Shown here piece by piece: positions 27,918 to 35,814 of a DNA stretch of 55,564 bases. Below the pieces are notes generated by a model. That model made no database searches and was not told the DNA's origin. It saw only the letters and a program-made list of their open reading frames with translations. The first letter of the stretch is position 1, and every line of letters starts with the position of its first letter. The DNA comes from Acidobacteriota bacterium (GTDB lineage: Bacteria > Acidobacteriota > Vicinamibacteria > Marinacidobacterales > SMYC01), in NCBI GenBank assembly GCA_004356105.1, contig SMYC01000050.1, positions 1-55,564 on the forward strand. The letters run 5' to 3'. Made by a program: the position numbers and the translations under genes.

Positions 27918-29966
27918 ATGACGTTACGCAGTATCCTCCCGCTTTTCGTGGGATGCTTGGCTTCCACCCTCGTCGTCGCGCAAACGAAGCGCGTGATGAC
28001 GATTGTCGACCTTATCGAAGTGCCCCAGCTCAGGAGCCCCCAGCTTTCCCCCGACGGAAGCCAGCTGCTTTATACGCTCTCAGAAGCCGATTGGAAAACG
28101 AACAAGCGCGTGAGTCACATCTGGCGTGCCGACGTCGCGAGTGGCGAGGCGGTGCCGCTCACCAATGGCGAAAAAGGAGAATCGAGCCCGCGCTGGTCTC
28201 CCGACGGCGCTCACATCGCGTTCATCGCTGAGCGCGGCGACGATGAAGCGGCGCAGATCTATCTTCTGCGCAATCGCGGTGGTGAGGCGGCAGCTCTGAC
28301 CGAGCACGAAACCTCGGTCTCGAGCATCAGCTGGTCTCCGGACGGCACTCATATCTATTTCGTAGCGGCGGATCCGAAGACGGCAGAAGAGAAGAAGAAG
28401 GATGAGCTCAAAGACGACGTGTTCTCTTTCGACGAGGACTACAAACAGGAGCACCTCTTCCGGATTACTGTCGCGCTAAAAACAGAGGAGCGCATCACGA
28501 GCGGTGACTATTCGATCCGCGGCTATCGCCTCTCTCGGGATGGTACGAAGATTGCGCATCACCGGACGCCCACGCCGCTCTTCGATAATTCCGATGAAGG
28601 CGAAGTCTGGCTCATGAACGCCGATGGTGGCGGCGCGAAGCAGCTCACGGACAACACCGTCGCGGAGTTCGGAGCGGAGCTCTCTCCCGACGGAGAATGG
28701 GTGCTCTTTCGAACGGATTCGAACGAAGTTTTCGATACCTATTACAACGACAACATCTTCCTCGTTCCGGCCACGGGCGGTACCCATCGGATGTTGCTGT
28801 CCGAGATGCCTCACGAAGTCCAGAACGCGCACTGGGCCGAAAGCAGCGCTCACATTTATTTCGCTGCCAATACCGGCATACGTAGCGAGCTGTTCAGCGT
28901 CGACGTCGCGAGCGAGGCGCTGACTCAAATCACACGGGGCGACCATGCTCTATCGGGGTGGCAATATGCGCACGCGCTCGACAAGCACGTTTTCGGCATC
29001 AACGAGAGGCGCAACGCAGGCGATGTCCACTGGCTACCGGGCGATGGCAGCGCCGATCCCGTTAAGATCACCCACGTCTATGATTATCTCGACGAGCAAT
29101 TCGAGCTCCCTCGGCAAGAAGCCGTGCAATGGAAAGGCGAGGATGGCGCCGAGGTCGAAGGCCTTCTCTACTACCCGCTCGATTACGAGGCGGGCCAGCG
29201 CTATCCGCTCGTCGTGCAAACGCATGGCGGGCCTGCCTCCTCGGACAAGTTCGGCTTCGGCCGTTGGAACAACTACGTCCATGTGCTAGCGGCTAAAGGC
29301 TACATGGTGTTCAAGCCGAACTATCGCGGCAGCACGGGCTACGGAGACGAAGTCCTCCGCGACATGGTGGGGCATTACTTCCGTCAGTCCCATCTCGACG
29401 TGATGACCGGCGTCGACCATCTGATTGCCGAAGGACTCGTGGATGGCGACCGCATGGCGAAGATGGGCTGGAGCGGCGGCGGCCATATGACGAACAAGAT
29501 CATCACCCATACGGGTCGCTTCAAAGCGGCGTCCTCGGGCGCCGGGGCGGTGAACTGGATCTCGATGTACGGCCAAAGCGACGTGCGCATCTATCGCACG
29601 CCGTGGTTCGGCGGGACGCCGTGGCAAGAGGATGCTCCGATCGATCTGTATTGGGGGCACTCGCCGCTGAAGGACATCTACAAGGTGACGACACCGACCC
29701 TCGTGCTCGTAGGTGAGAACGACGTGCGCGTGCCGCCGCCGCAATCCGTAGAGCTCTATAGGGCGCTCAGGACGAACGGCGTTCCGACGCATCTGTACAT
29801 GGCTCCCCGCGAGCCCCATGGCTGGCGCGAGCTGCGCCACGAGCTCTTCAAAGTCAATGTCGAGCTCGACTGGTTCGACAAGTACGTCCTCGGCAAAGAC
29901 TATGTGTGGGAGACCGCACCGGGCGACGCGGAGGACGAGGCGGAGAAGGCGACCGAGGAGCCCTAA
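27918..29966 (+). CDS. Secreted S9-family (prolyl oligopeptidase type) peptidase
   Basis: A 682-residue serine peptidase starting at ATG 27918, which has AAGGAGG 6 bases upstream; the frame opens 11 codons earlier without such a site. The signal peptide (MTLRSILPLFVGCLASTLVV) ends before AQT. Residues 35-400 are a beta-propeller of TolB/PD40 blades (SPRWSPDGAHIAFIAERGDD and similar). The C-terminal alpha/beta hydrolase holds the catalytic triad Ser519 (GWSGGGH), Asp602 (GENDVRVP) and His634 (EPHGW). It resembles dipeptidyl/acylaminoacyl peptidases that cut short peptides in the periplasm. A related gene lies at 50451-52508. Confidence 0.93.
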   Translation: MTLRSILPLFVGCLASTLVVAQTKRVMTIVDLIEVPQLRSPQLSPDGSQLLYTLSEADWKTNKRVSHIWRADVASGEAVPLTNGEKGESSPRWSPDGAHIAFIAERGDDEAAQIYLLRNRGGEAAALTEHETSVSSISWSPDGTHIYFVAADPKTAEEKKKDELKDDVFSFDEDYKQEHLFRITVALKTEERITSGDYSIRGYRLSRDGTKIAHHRTPTPLFDNSDEGEVWLMNADGGGAKQLTDNTVAEFGAELSPDGEWVLFRTDSNEVFDTYYNDNIFLVPATGGTHRMLLSEMPHEVQNAHWAESSAHIYFAANTGIRSELFSVDVASEALTQITRGDHALSGWQYAHALDKHVFGINERRNAGDVHWLPGDGSADPVKITHVYDYLDEQFELPRQEAVQWKGEDGAEVEGLLYYPLDYEAGQRYPLVVQTHGGPASSDKFGFGRWNNYVHVLAAKGYMVFKPNYRGSTGYGDEVLRDMVGHYFRQSHLDVMTGVDHLIAEGLVDGDRMAKMGWSGGGHMTNKIITHTGRFKAASSGAGAVNWISMYGQSDVRIYRTPWFGGTPWQEDAPIDLYWGHSPLKDIYKVTTPTLVLVGENDVRVPPPQSVELYRALRTNGVPTHLYMAPREPHGWRELRHELFKVNVELDWFDKYVLGKDYVWETAPGDAEDEAEKATEEP

Positions 29967-30121
29967 GCGCCCGCGGAGAAGAGATAAAAAGAAGAGCGTA
30001 ACGCAAAAACGCAAAGAAAAGACAAGAAAAAGAAGATGAGAGGAAACGCTCTTGTCGCTAATTTCTTGTGCACCTTGGGCGTCTGGCCGGGCAGCCTCGT
30101 GCTTTGACCCTCGTTTGTTCG

Positions 30122-30266
30122 CTGATCGATAGTGCACTCGAAATGCGAGCCTTTGCCCGGTTGCGATTCGCCCCATAGGCTCGCTTCGTGACGCTCGATC
30201 GTCGTGGCGACAGATTGCGAAGCCGATGCCCGTACCCTTCGTGCCCTCCTGCGTCCGGTTATAGAG
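30122..30266 (-). pseudogene. Remnant of a histidine-kinase HATPase_c domain
   Basis: In the 337-base gap before the toxin-antitoxin pair, the minus strand reads LYNRTQEGTKGTGIGFAICR (30266-30207), the G2 box of a sensor-kinase ATPase domain. After a frame change it reads IERHEASLWGESQPGKGSHF (within about 30205-30135), the expected next element (ERHGG-x-IW-x-ES-x-PG-x-GSTF). No start, phospho-acceptor His or N-box survives. It is the decayed 3' end of a two-component or phytochrome-like kinase gene. The rest of the gap (29967-30121) is an A/G-rich stretch without features. Confidence 0.75.
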
Positions 30267-30270
30267 CGTT

Positions 30271-30294
30271 GCTACAAGACGCTACATATGCTAC
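30271..30294 (+). promoter_or_regulatory. Phased GCTAC repeats before the antitoxin gene
   Basis: GCTAC occurs at 30271, 30281 and 30290, spaced about one helical turn, directly before the antitoxin ATG (30304). Such phased sites suit autoregulation by a Phd-type antitoxin; no binding evidence exists. Confidence 0.35.
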
Positions 30295-30303
30295 GTTGAC
30301 ACC

Positions 30304-30552
30304 ATGGCGCGAACCATTACTCAGCGCGAACTGCGCAACGACTCCGCCGCTGTTCTTCGCGAGGTGCAGGCGGGCAACACAATGATCGTGACGAGGAACG
30401 GAACGCCTGTAGCTGAATTACGCCCTATTCCTCCGCGGCGTTTCGTCCCGCGGGCAGTGATTGCTGACGCCGCCGCACGCGCTCCACGCATTGATGCAAC
30501 TCGGTTCCGTACGGACCTTGACGACGTTGTAGACGTGTCGGTCGATGCCTGA
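30304..30552 (+). CDS. Phd/YefM-type antitoxin
   Basis: An 82-residue antitoxin. The N-terminal fold is typical of the family: ITQRELRNDSAAVLREVQAG, then MIVTRNGTPVAELRPI. The C-terminal half is charged and disordered-looking, as expected for the toxin-binding part. The stop is 8 bases before the VapC start, a two-gene operon. Such antitoxins dimerise, bind their own promoter and neutralise the partner toxin. Confidence 0.92.
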   Translation: MARTITQRELRNDSAAVLREVQAGNTMIVTRNGTPVAELRPIPPRRFVPRAVIADAAARAPRIDATRFRTDLDDVVDVSVDA

Positions 30553-30560
30553 TATTAATT

Positions 30561-30953
30561 ATGAATCGCGGCCTCCTCGACACCTCGGTCGTGATCGACC
30601 ATGATCTGATTGATGCGAAACGGTTGCCCGACGAGTCGGCGATCGCTGCTGTAACTCTGGCGGAGCTCTCAGCCGGACCACACGCGACCGACGACGAGAA
30701 CGAACGCGCTCGACGTCAAGACCGCCTGCAATGGGTGGCGGCCACGTGGGACCCTTTGCCGTTCGATGCGGACGCGGCGCGGGCCTACGGGCGTGTCTTC
30801 GCGGCGGTCAGGGCCGCAGGCAGGACGAGTCGCAGCCGCCTCGCCGACCTTCTCATCGCCTCGACGGCCATTGCAAACGAGCTAGCCATTTACACGAGAA
30901 ACCCGTCGGACTTTAGAGCGCTCGAGAAAATTGTCGACATCGTTGCCCTTTGA
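30561..30953 (+). CDS. vapC: VapC-type PIN-domain toxin
   Basis: A 130-residue PIN-domain ribonuclease. The acidic metal-binding residues are visible: Asp7 (GLLDTSVVID), Glu35 (VTLAELSAG), Asp96 (RLADLLIASTA) and Asp117 (NPSDF). VapC toxins cut tRNA or rRNA and arrest growth when the antitoxin is lost. It is paired with the upstream Phd-type gene. The pair sits next to a decayed kinase gene, consistent with acquisition by transfer. The stop faces the end of the M19 gene 27 bases away. Confidence 0.93.
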   Translation: MNRGLLDTSVVIDHDLIDAKRLPDESAIAAVTLAELSAGPHATDDENERARRQDRLQWVAATWDPLPFDADAARAYGRVFAAVRAAGRTSRSRLADLLIASTAIANELAIYTRNPSDFRALEKIVDIVAL

Positions 30954-30980
30954 TAAGTCATCTGGCTTGCGAGGTTGTGC

Positions 30981-31988
30981 TCAGCGGGTGACTTCTTCCC
31001 AGACGCGGAAGAAGTTTCCTCCCATGACTTGCGAGACCTCTGGGTCGCTATAGCCCGCGTCACGCAGGGCTTCGCGGATAGCTTCGAAGCGCGCTTCTTC
31101 ACCGAAGCCTTCGCTGTAGCGGCTCATGCCGCGCAGGTCGCTCCCTATCCCGACATGGTCGATGCCGACGAGTTTCTTGATGTAATCGATGTGCCGCACC
31201 ATGTCCTTCACGTGAGGAAGTCCCGAGCCGCTCGGCCAGATACCGATGACGCCGCCTTTGGCGGCGATGGCGCGGATGTCGGTGTCTCCTAGATAACGGT
31301 CCCCGTCGTGGAGCGCCGCGACTCCCGTGTGCGAGAAGATGACGGGATGTCTCGAGAGCTCGAGCGCATTGGCGATGGTCTCGCTATTGGCGTGGGCCAA
31401 ATCGATCACGATGCCGAGCCGGTTCGACTCGCGGATCACTTCTTTGCCGAAGGACGTCAGGCCGCCGGGTGTGTACGGCCACGTTTGGATGTGCCCGAGT
31501 GCATTGGCGCGGAAGTGGACGATTTGAACGAGCCCCACGCCTTTTCGGTGGAGCTCGTACAGGTGATCGATATCGCCATCGAGGCCGTCGGCGCCTTCGA
31601 GAGCGGGGATGAGCGCAAGCTTGCCGTCACGTTTCGCCGCAACCACGTCGGCCGGTTTTCTTGCGAGCACCGCGTCGCCGTCCGCGATGGTCTTCAAGAT
31701 GCGCTCGAGCCGGTCGAGCGTGTAGGCCCAGGGCTCGCCGGGCTCGGGACGTAGGTTCCCGGTCGCGATATCGGTGCCGTCGGGCTCGATGTAGCCACCG
31801 CGATAGGGTGTGTCCGTGCTGATATTGCACACGACGACGTCGATACCGCCTCGTCGATACCTCGCGATTTCTTCGTTCGTGATCCGGGGGACATCGGCGC
31901 GGTGGAAGCGGCTCGGATGGGCGTGCATATCGGCGCCGAGCTGCTGCGGCGCGAGAAAGGCCAGGAGATAGACCGCGAGCGGCGTCAC
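30981..31988 (-). CDS. Membrane dipeptidase (peptidase M19 family)
   Basis: A 335-residue zinc dipeptidase-fold protein with a GTG start and a short secretion signal (TPLAVYLLAFLAPQQLGA). Metal-site elements are DMHAHPSRF (in place of the usual DGHNDL), the bridging Glu in LIPALEGADGLDG, IDLAHANS, FSHTG and HVGIGSDLRGM. M19 enzymes hydrolyse dipeptides, including some with D-residues. The start is one base beyond the CapA-like stop, so the two genes are co-translated. Confidence 0.88.
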   Translation of the reverse strand: MTPLAVYLLAFLAPQQLGADMHAHPSRFHRADVPRITNEEIARYRRGGIDVVVCNISTDTPYRGGYIEPDGTDIATGNLRPEPGEPWAYTLDRLERILKTIADGDAVLARKPADVVAAKRDGKLALIPALEGADGLDGDIDHLYELHRKGVGLVQIVHFRANALGHIQTWPYTPGGLTSFGKEVIRESNRLGIVIDLAHANSETIANALELSRHPVIFSHTGVAALHDGDRYLGDTDIRAIAAKGGVIGIWPSGSGLPHVKDMVRHIDYIKKLVGIDHVGIGSDLRGMSRYSEGFGEEARFEAIREALRDAGYSDPEVSQVMGGNFFRVWEEVTR

Positions 31989-31989
31989 G

Positions 31990-33342
31990 TTAATTGCTCG
32001 CGCGCGTGTCGAGCCGCACGATGCCGATGCCGTCGACGTTGTCGATTTGTGTTCCGAAGGGCTCCGAGAGCCGTTTCAAATCCATCAATATCTTGCGGCT
32101 GAGCGCGTCGTCGGCGAGCATCGGCCGCCCGCGCACGGTGCGCGGTTGACCGTGTCCGAGGGAAATCGGGTGAAGGCGAAGCTCCACGAGCCTCTTGCCT
32201 TCGAAGACCGGCATGGCGATGACGGACTCCCAAATCTCCGGTGTAGCGGGAAAGCCGATGGTATCGTTTTTGTAGCGGGCGTCGTTGAAATCCGCAAGCC
32301 CCTTGTCCTCGCCGAGACCGTAGCGCGCGTAGTTCTCGTAGGGGAGCCTTTGGAGCGTCTCGTTTTGAAAGAGAAAATCGCCGAGGCTGTAGAGAATCGG
32401 TTTACCGTTATAGATCTCGATGCCGCGTAGCACGTGGGGTCCGTGTCCGACGAAGACGTCGGCGCCTTCGTCGATCATCGCGCGCGCGAATTTCGTCAGA
32501 AACTGTGCGGGCACGAAGCGGCTTCCGTCGCCCTCATGCGCGTGGATGGTCACGATCGTGTAGTCCGCTTGGCGTGACGCGTTGCGCACCACCATGCCGA
32601 TGGCTTCCATGTCGTCGGCGTTTGGCTCGGTCCTCACACCGGGAGTTTCGGATAGGACGAAACGATTGCGGAGAAAGCGCAGCTCGTCGCCGTCATCCGG
32701 AGGGTCCATCGAGAGCTCTTCCATCGTGTCGCGGATGGCTTCGAGTCGCGCCCGGCTCACGTGATAGGTCGTCTCGTGGCGCAAGGGGTTCATCCCCGGC
32801 CGCGCCGGGATGTCGTCGCGGGACGCGCTCGCCATCGCGTGCTCCGGAAAGGTCGAGGCGACGGAAATGAAAGCAATCCGCGCCTTCGTCGTCTCTCGAA
32901 ACTTCGCCTCCCGCGCCTCAGCGAGGCTTCGGCCCGCACCGGCGGCCGTGATTCCGGCCTCGCGCACGTATTTCTCAGTGAGAAGCAGGGCTTCAGGTCC
33001 ATAGTCGCCCGAATGGTTATTGGCGAGCGAGCCGAGATCGAAGCCCGCCCAGGCGAGCTCTTTGGCCAGCTCTGGCGGTGCGCGCATATAGGTCCCGCCG
33101 CCCGCCGACATCGGGTAGAACTGGTAGTCGTGGAAGAGCATCTCGACATTCGTGAACGCGACGTCGGCGCCCCGGATGAGGTCGATCATCTCCAGAAACT
33201 CGGGCTCTTCGTAGACCGAGAGCGTGCGCGTGATGATGGAATCGCCCGTGAGCGCGAACGTGTAGCGCTCCGTTGATTGCGCTGACGCGAGCGTGGATGT
33301 CGCAAATAGAACAGAGAGAAGGATGCGGATGCGGAAAGCCAT
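31990..33342 (-). CDS. CapA/PgsA-family metallophosphatase-like protein
   Basis: A 450-residue exported protein with a good ribosome site (AAAGGGGA) before the ATG and a signal peptide (MAFRIRILLSVLFATSTLAS). The calcineurin-like CapA fold is clear: FALTGDSIITR, ADVAFTNVEMLFHD, GFDLGSLANNHSGDYG, IVTIHAHEG and GHGPHVLRGIEIY. Relatives take part in poly-gamma-glutamate capsule synthesis or release, but no capB/capC genes are present. With the M19 dipeptidase downstream it may act on a peptide polymer or the cell wall; this is inference. Confidence 0.88.
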   Translation of the reverse strand: MAFRIRILLSVLFATSTLASAQSTERYTFALTGDSIITRTLSVYEEPEFLEMIDLIRGADVAFTNVEMLFHDYQFYPMSAGGGTYMRAPPELAKELAWAGFDLGSLANNHSGDYGPEALLLTEKYVREAGITAAGAGRSLAEAREAKFRETTKARIAFISVASTFPEHAMASASRDDIPARPGMNPLRHETTYHVSRARLEAIRDTMEELSMDPPDDGDELRFLRNRFVLSETPGVRTEPNADDMEAIGMVVRNASRQADYTIVTIHAHEGDGSRFVPAQFLTKFARAMIDEGADVFVGHGPHVLRGIEIYNGKPILYSLGDFLFQNETLQRLPYENYARYGLGEDKGLADFNDARYKNDTIGFPATPEIWESVIAMPVFEGKRLVELRLHPISLGHGQPRTVRGRPMLADDALSRKILMDLKRLSEPFGTQIDNVDGIGIVRLDTRASN

Positions 33343-33405
33343 AATCGTCCCCTTTCGAGGAACGACTATATCGCAACCAAGTTTCGGATGCGCTTTATAA
33401 GAAAC

Positions 33406-34236
33406 TCAGAAGGTCTGTGTGAAATTGATGTTGAAAACCGGCCCTGCCGGCCAGTTGCGCCCCGCGATGGAGATCGGCACGGTGACTTCGATCGCTCGGC
33501 TAGGAGACAGGGTGAAGCTTGCACCAGGCTCCAGATAGACGGCTCGCCGCTTCAGGCTGTCGATAGCGAGACCAAAGCTCGTGGACTCGAAGCCGTGGAG
33601 CCCGCGAAGAACGATCTTGCTGTAGATGCGCGCGGCAAATTGATAGCCGCCTTCCACGCGCCATATGAGCTCGTCGCCGAAATCGATGTCGATCTCTTGA
33701 TTCTTGGTACGGAAACGGTAACCGATTTTACCCGTCACGTAGCCGCGCACGGGCCACAGCGAGCGGCCGACTTCCACGAAGACATCGAAGTCGTATTGTC
33801 CTTCGCCGACCGGCACGATCTCGGCGTCGTTGACGAACTCCCCGGTGGGAAACTTGATCGCTCCTCCCACGGTGAGAACGAGCGGATCGCTAACGAGGTT
33901 ATAGCGGGACTCGATCCTGAGATCACCCAGGCCATTGCTGGTGCGCTCGTCCGCGATATCGTCGAAGGCGATATTGAAGAAGGGGAGTTGGGCTTTGACG
34001 TCCCATCGATCTGTAATACCCCTTACATATTCGAAGAATAGAGCGCGGGTTTGGTTGCGTCCGTCGAAGAAGTACGGGATGCGCTCTCCATTGATGAAGT
34101 AGCGCTCCGTCGTGTCCTGCAGCATGAGTCCGACCTTCAGCCAGTTCACGCCTTTTGACAATGTCCATGCGCCTGCTTCCGCGGAATGTGCTGCGCATGA
34201 CAGAAGAAGCAACATCGAGACAACACGAGAGCCCAT
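33406..34236 (-). CDS. Outer-membrane beta-barrel protein of unknown function
   Basis: About 276 residues from ATG 34236; the frame opens seven codons upstream without a better start. A signal peptide (MGSRVVSMLLLLSCAAHSAE) precedes alternating amphipathic strands with aromatic girdles (ALFFEYVRGITDRWDVKAQL, LGDLRIESRYNLVSDPLVLT), and the last residue is Phe (NINFTQTF), the outer-membrane assembly signal. GAIKFPTGEF resembles MetA/phenol-pathway-type barrels. It is divergent from the DUF3179 gene. Confidence 0.8.
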   Translation of the reverse strand: MGSRVVSMLLLLSCAAHSAEAGAWTLSKGVNWLKVGLMLQDTTERYFINGERIPYFFDGRNQTRALFFEYVRGITDRWDVKAQLPFFNIAFDDIADERTSNGLGDLRIESRYNLVSDPLVLTVGGAIKFPTGEFVNDAEIVPVGEGQYDFDVFVEVGRSLWPVRGYVTGKIGYRFRTKNQEIDIDFGDELIWRVEGGYQFAARIYSKIVLRGLHGFESTSFGLAIDSLKRRAVYLEPGASFTLSPSRAIEVTVPISIAGRNWPAGPVFNINFTQTF

Positions 34237-34336
34237 GGCTCTCAGTATTGGGTCCATGTAGGCCGTCGGCGCTGTGAAGAAGTTAATAGAGCGGAAAGTG
34301 AGCGTTGTCTAATATACGATAGATGGAGCTTGCGCC

Positions 34337-35440
34337 GTGATTCGTAGCCTCGAAAGAATAGCCCTCGTTTCGATCTGGTTCGGCCTGCTTGCCTCTGTAG
34401 GCGCCGAAGCGCAATGTCTGATACCCCAAAACCTCATCGTCAGCGGAGGACCGGGTAAAGACGGGATACCAGCGCTCACCAATCCCGAAGTGGTTCCTGC
34501 AGCCACCGGCGATACGTTTCTCTTTCCCGACGATCTCGTGCTCGGTGTGGTCGTGAACGGTGAGGCCCGGGCTTATCCGCACGCCGTGATGTGGTGGCAC
34601 GAGATCGTCAATGATGTGTTGGGTGGCCGGCCCATTCTCGTGACGTTCTGTCCGCTGACAGGAAGCGGGATCATTTACGACCCCGTGATACCTGACATAC
34701 CTGACATGGAAGCCGCGCCGCTGAACTTCGGCGTCTCGGGCCTTCTCTTCGACAACAACTTGATCCTGTTCGACCGTAGGACCGACTCGCTCTGGTCTCA
34801 AATGCGTCTCGAGAGCATCTGCGGCGCCTTGTCGGGGACGAGGCCTCCGCTGCTTCCCGTCGTGCAGTCGGCCTGGGCTGCGTGGAAGGCGCTGCATCCA
34901 GAGACGACCGTCGTCAGCTTCAACACGGGCTTCAGTCGTAACTACGATGTTTATCCCTACGGCGACTACGATCAAATCGACAGTACACAGCTTTTGTTCC
35001 CCCAGACGACGGTCGACCCGAGACTGCCGATGAAGGAGAACGTTCTCGGTATCCGACACGATGGCGTCGCGCGTGCTTACTCGATGACACGTATGCGGGA
35101 GCTCGGGCCACGGCTCGCAATCAACGACGACGTGAACGGCCTGCCCGTGCTCGTCGCTTTTCACGCCGCCTCGCGCTTGGCCATTCCGTTCGATCGAAGA
35201 GTGGGCGCCACCGAGGAGGCTCGAGAGGTTCTCGACTTCGACATCGCCAAGGGCGAGGGTTTTCCCTTCCAGCTGCGAGACCGCCAGACGGGCTCCATTT
35301 GGAATCTCAACGGTGTCGCGATCTCCGGTCCGCTCCAAGGCGAGCGCCTCCGAAAGGTCCCGACCTTCACGGCGTTTTGGTTCGCGTGGTCCGCTTTCAA
35401 CCTCGATTCTGAGATTCACGTTCCCGGAGCGAGCGAGTGA
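34337..35440 (+). CDS. DUF3179 domain-containing exported protein
   Basis: A 367-residue protein with a GTG start and signal peptide (IRSLERIALVSIWFGLLASV). DUF3179 landmarks include IPALTNPEVVPAATGDTFLF, GEARAYPHAVMWWHEIVND and VTFCPLTGSG; the family usually has CPLC, so one cysteine is missing. FNTGFSRNYDVYPYGDYD follows. Function of the family is unknown. Confidence 0.88.
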   Translation: MIRSLERIALVSIWFGLLASVGAEAQCLIPQNLIVSGGPGKDGIPALTNPEVVPAATGDTFLFPDDLVLGVVVNGEARAYPHAVMWWHEIVNDVLGGRPILVTFCPLTGSGIIYDPVIPDIPDMEAAPLNFGVSGLLFDNNLILFDRRTDSLWSQMRLESICGALSGTRPPLLPVVQSAWAAWKALHPETTVVSFNTGFSRNYDVYPYGDYDQIDSTQLLFPQTTVDPRLPMKENVLGIRHDGVARAYSMTRMRELGPRLAINDDVNGLPVLVAFHAASRLAIPFDRRVGATEEAREVLDFDIAKGEGFPFQLRDRQTGSIWNLNGVAISGPLQGERLRKVPTFTAFWFAWSAFNLDSEIHVPGASE

Positions 35441-35814
35441 GCACGGTGGTTTTGAAAGATCCCGCGCTCTCGCAGCCTTTCGCCGCTTGTTGCGGCACGA
35501 GATCCGCCGCGAGCTCCTCGAATCGTTGTTGACGGGGAGACTCTCTGCCGGTTGACGCGTAACCGAGAAGGAAGCTCGGCGTCAGCCGCACTCCGGTACG
35601 CGTACGTCCCCACCGGAGCTGTGCTGCACGCTGGGGTGAATGGCTCGAGCGGTGCCGTAGCGGCGCGTCTGCGGTTCGATCACTCGTGATACCCTCGAAA
35701 GCACCAATCGGCGTTTTTCGGCGCTATTGCGTAGACGGCTCAGGAGCCTGGGGGCGCAAGTGAACGTGATCTCTCCCGCGCCGCACGTTCCCTGCGCACG
35801 GATGAGGTCCGCCA
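35441..35814. other. 374-base gap without recognised features
   Basis: No RNA gene, promoter of quality or recognisable protein is seen. A plus-strand stretch at about 35463-35555 (ending LLRHEIRRELLESLLTGRLS) has protein-like character but no start and no family that I recognise; it may be the tail of a lost gene. Confidence 0.5.
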
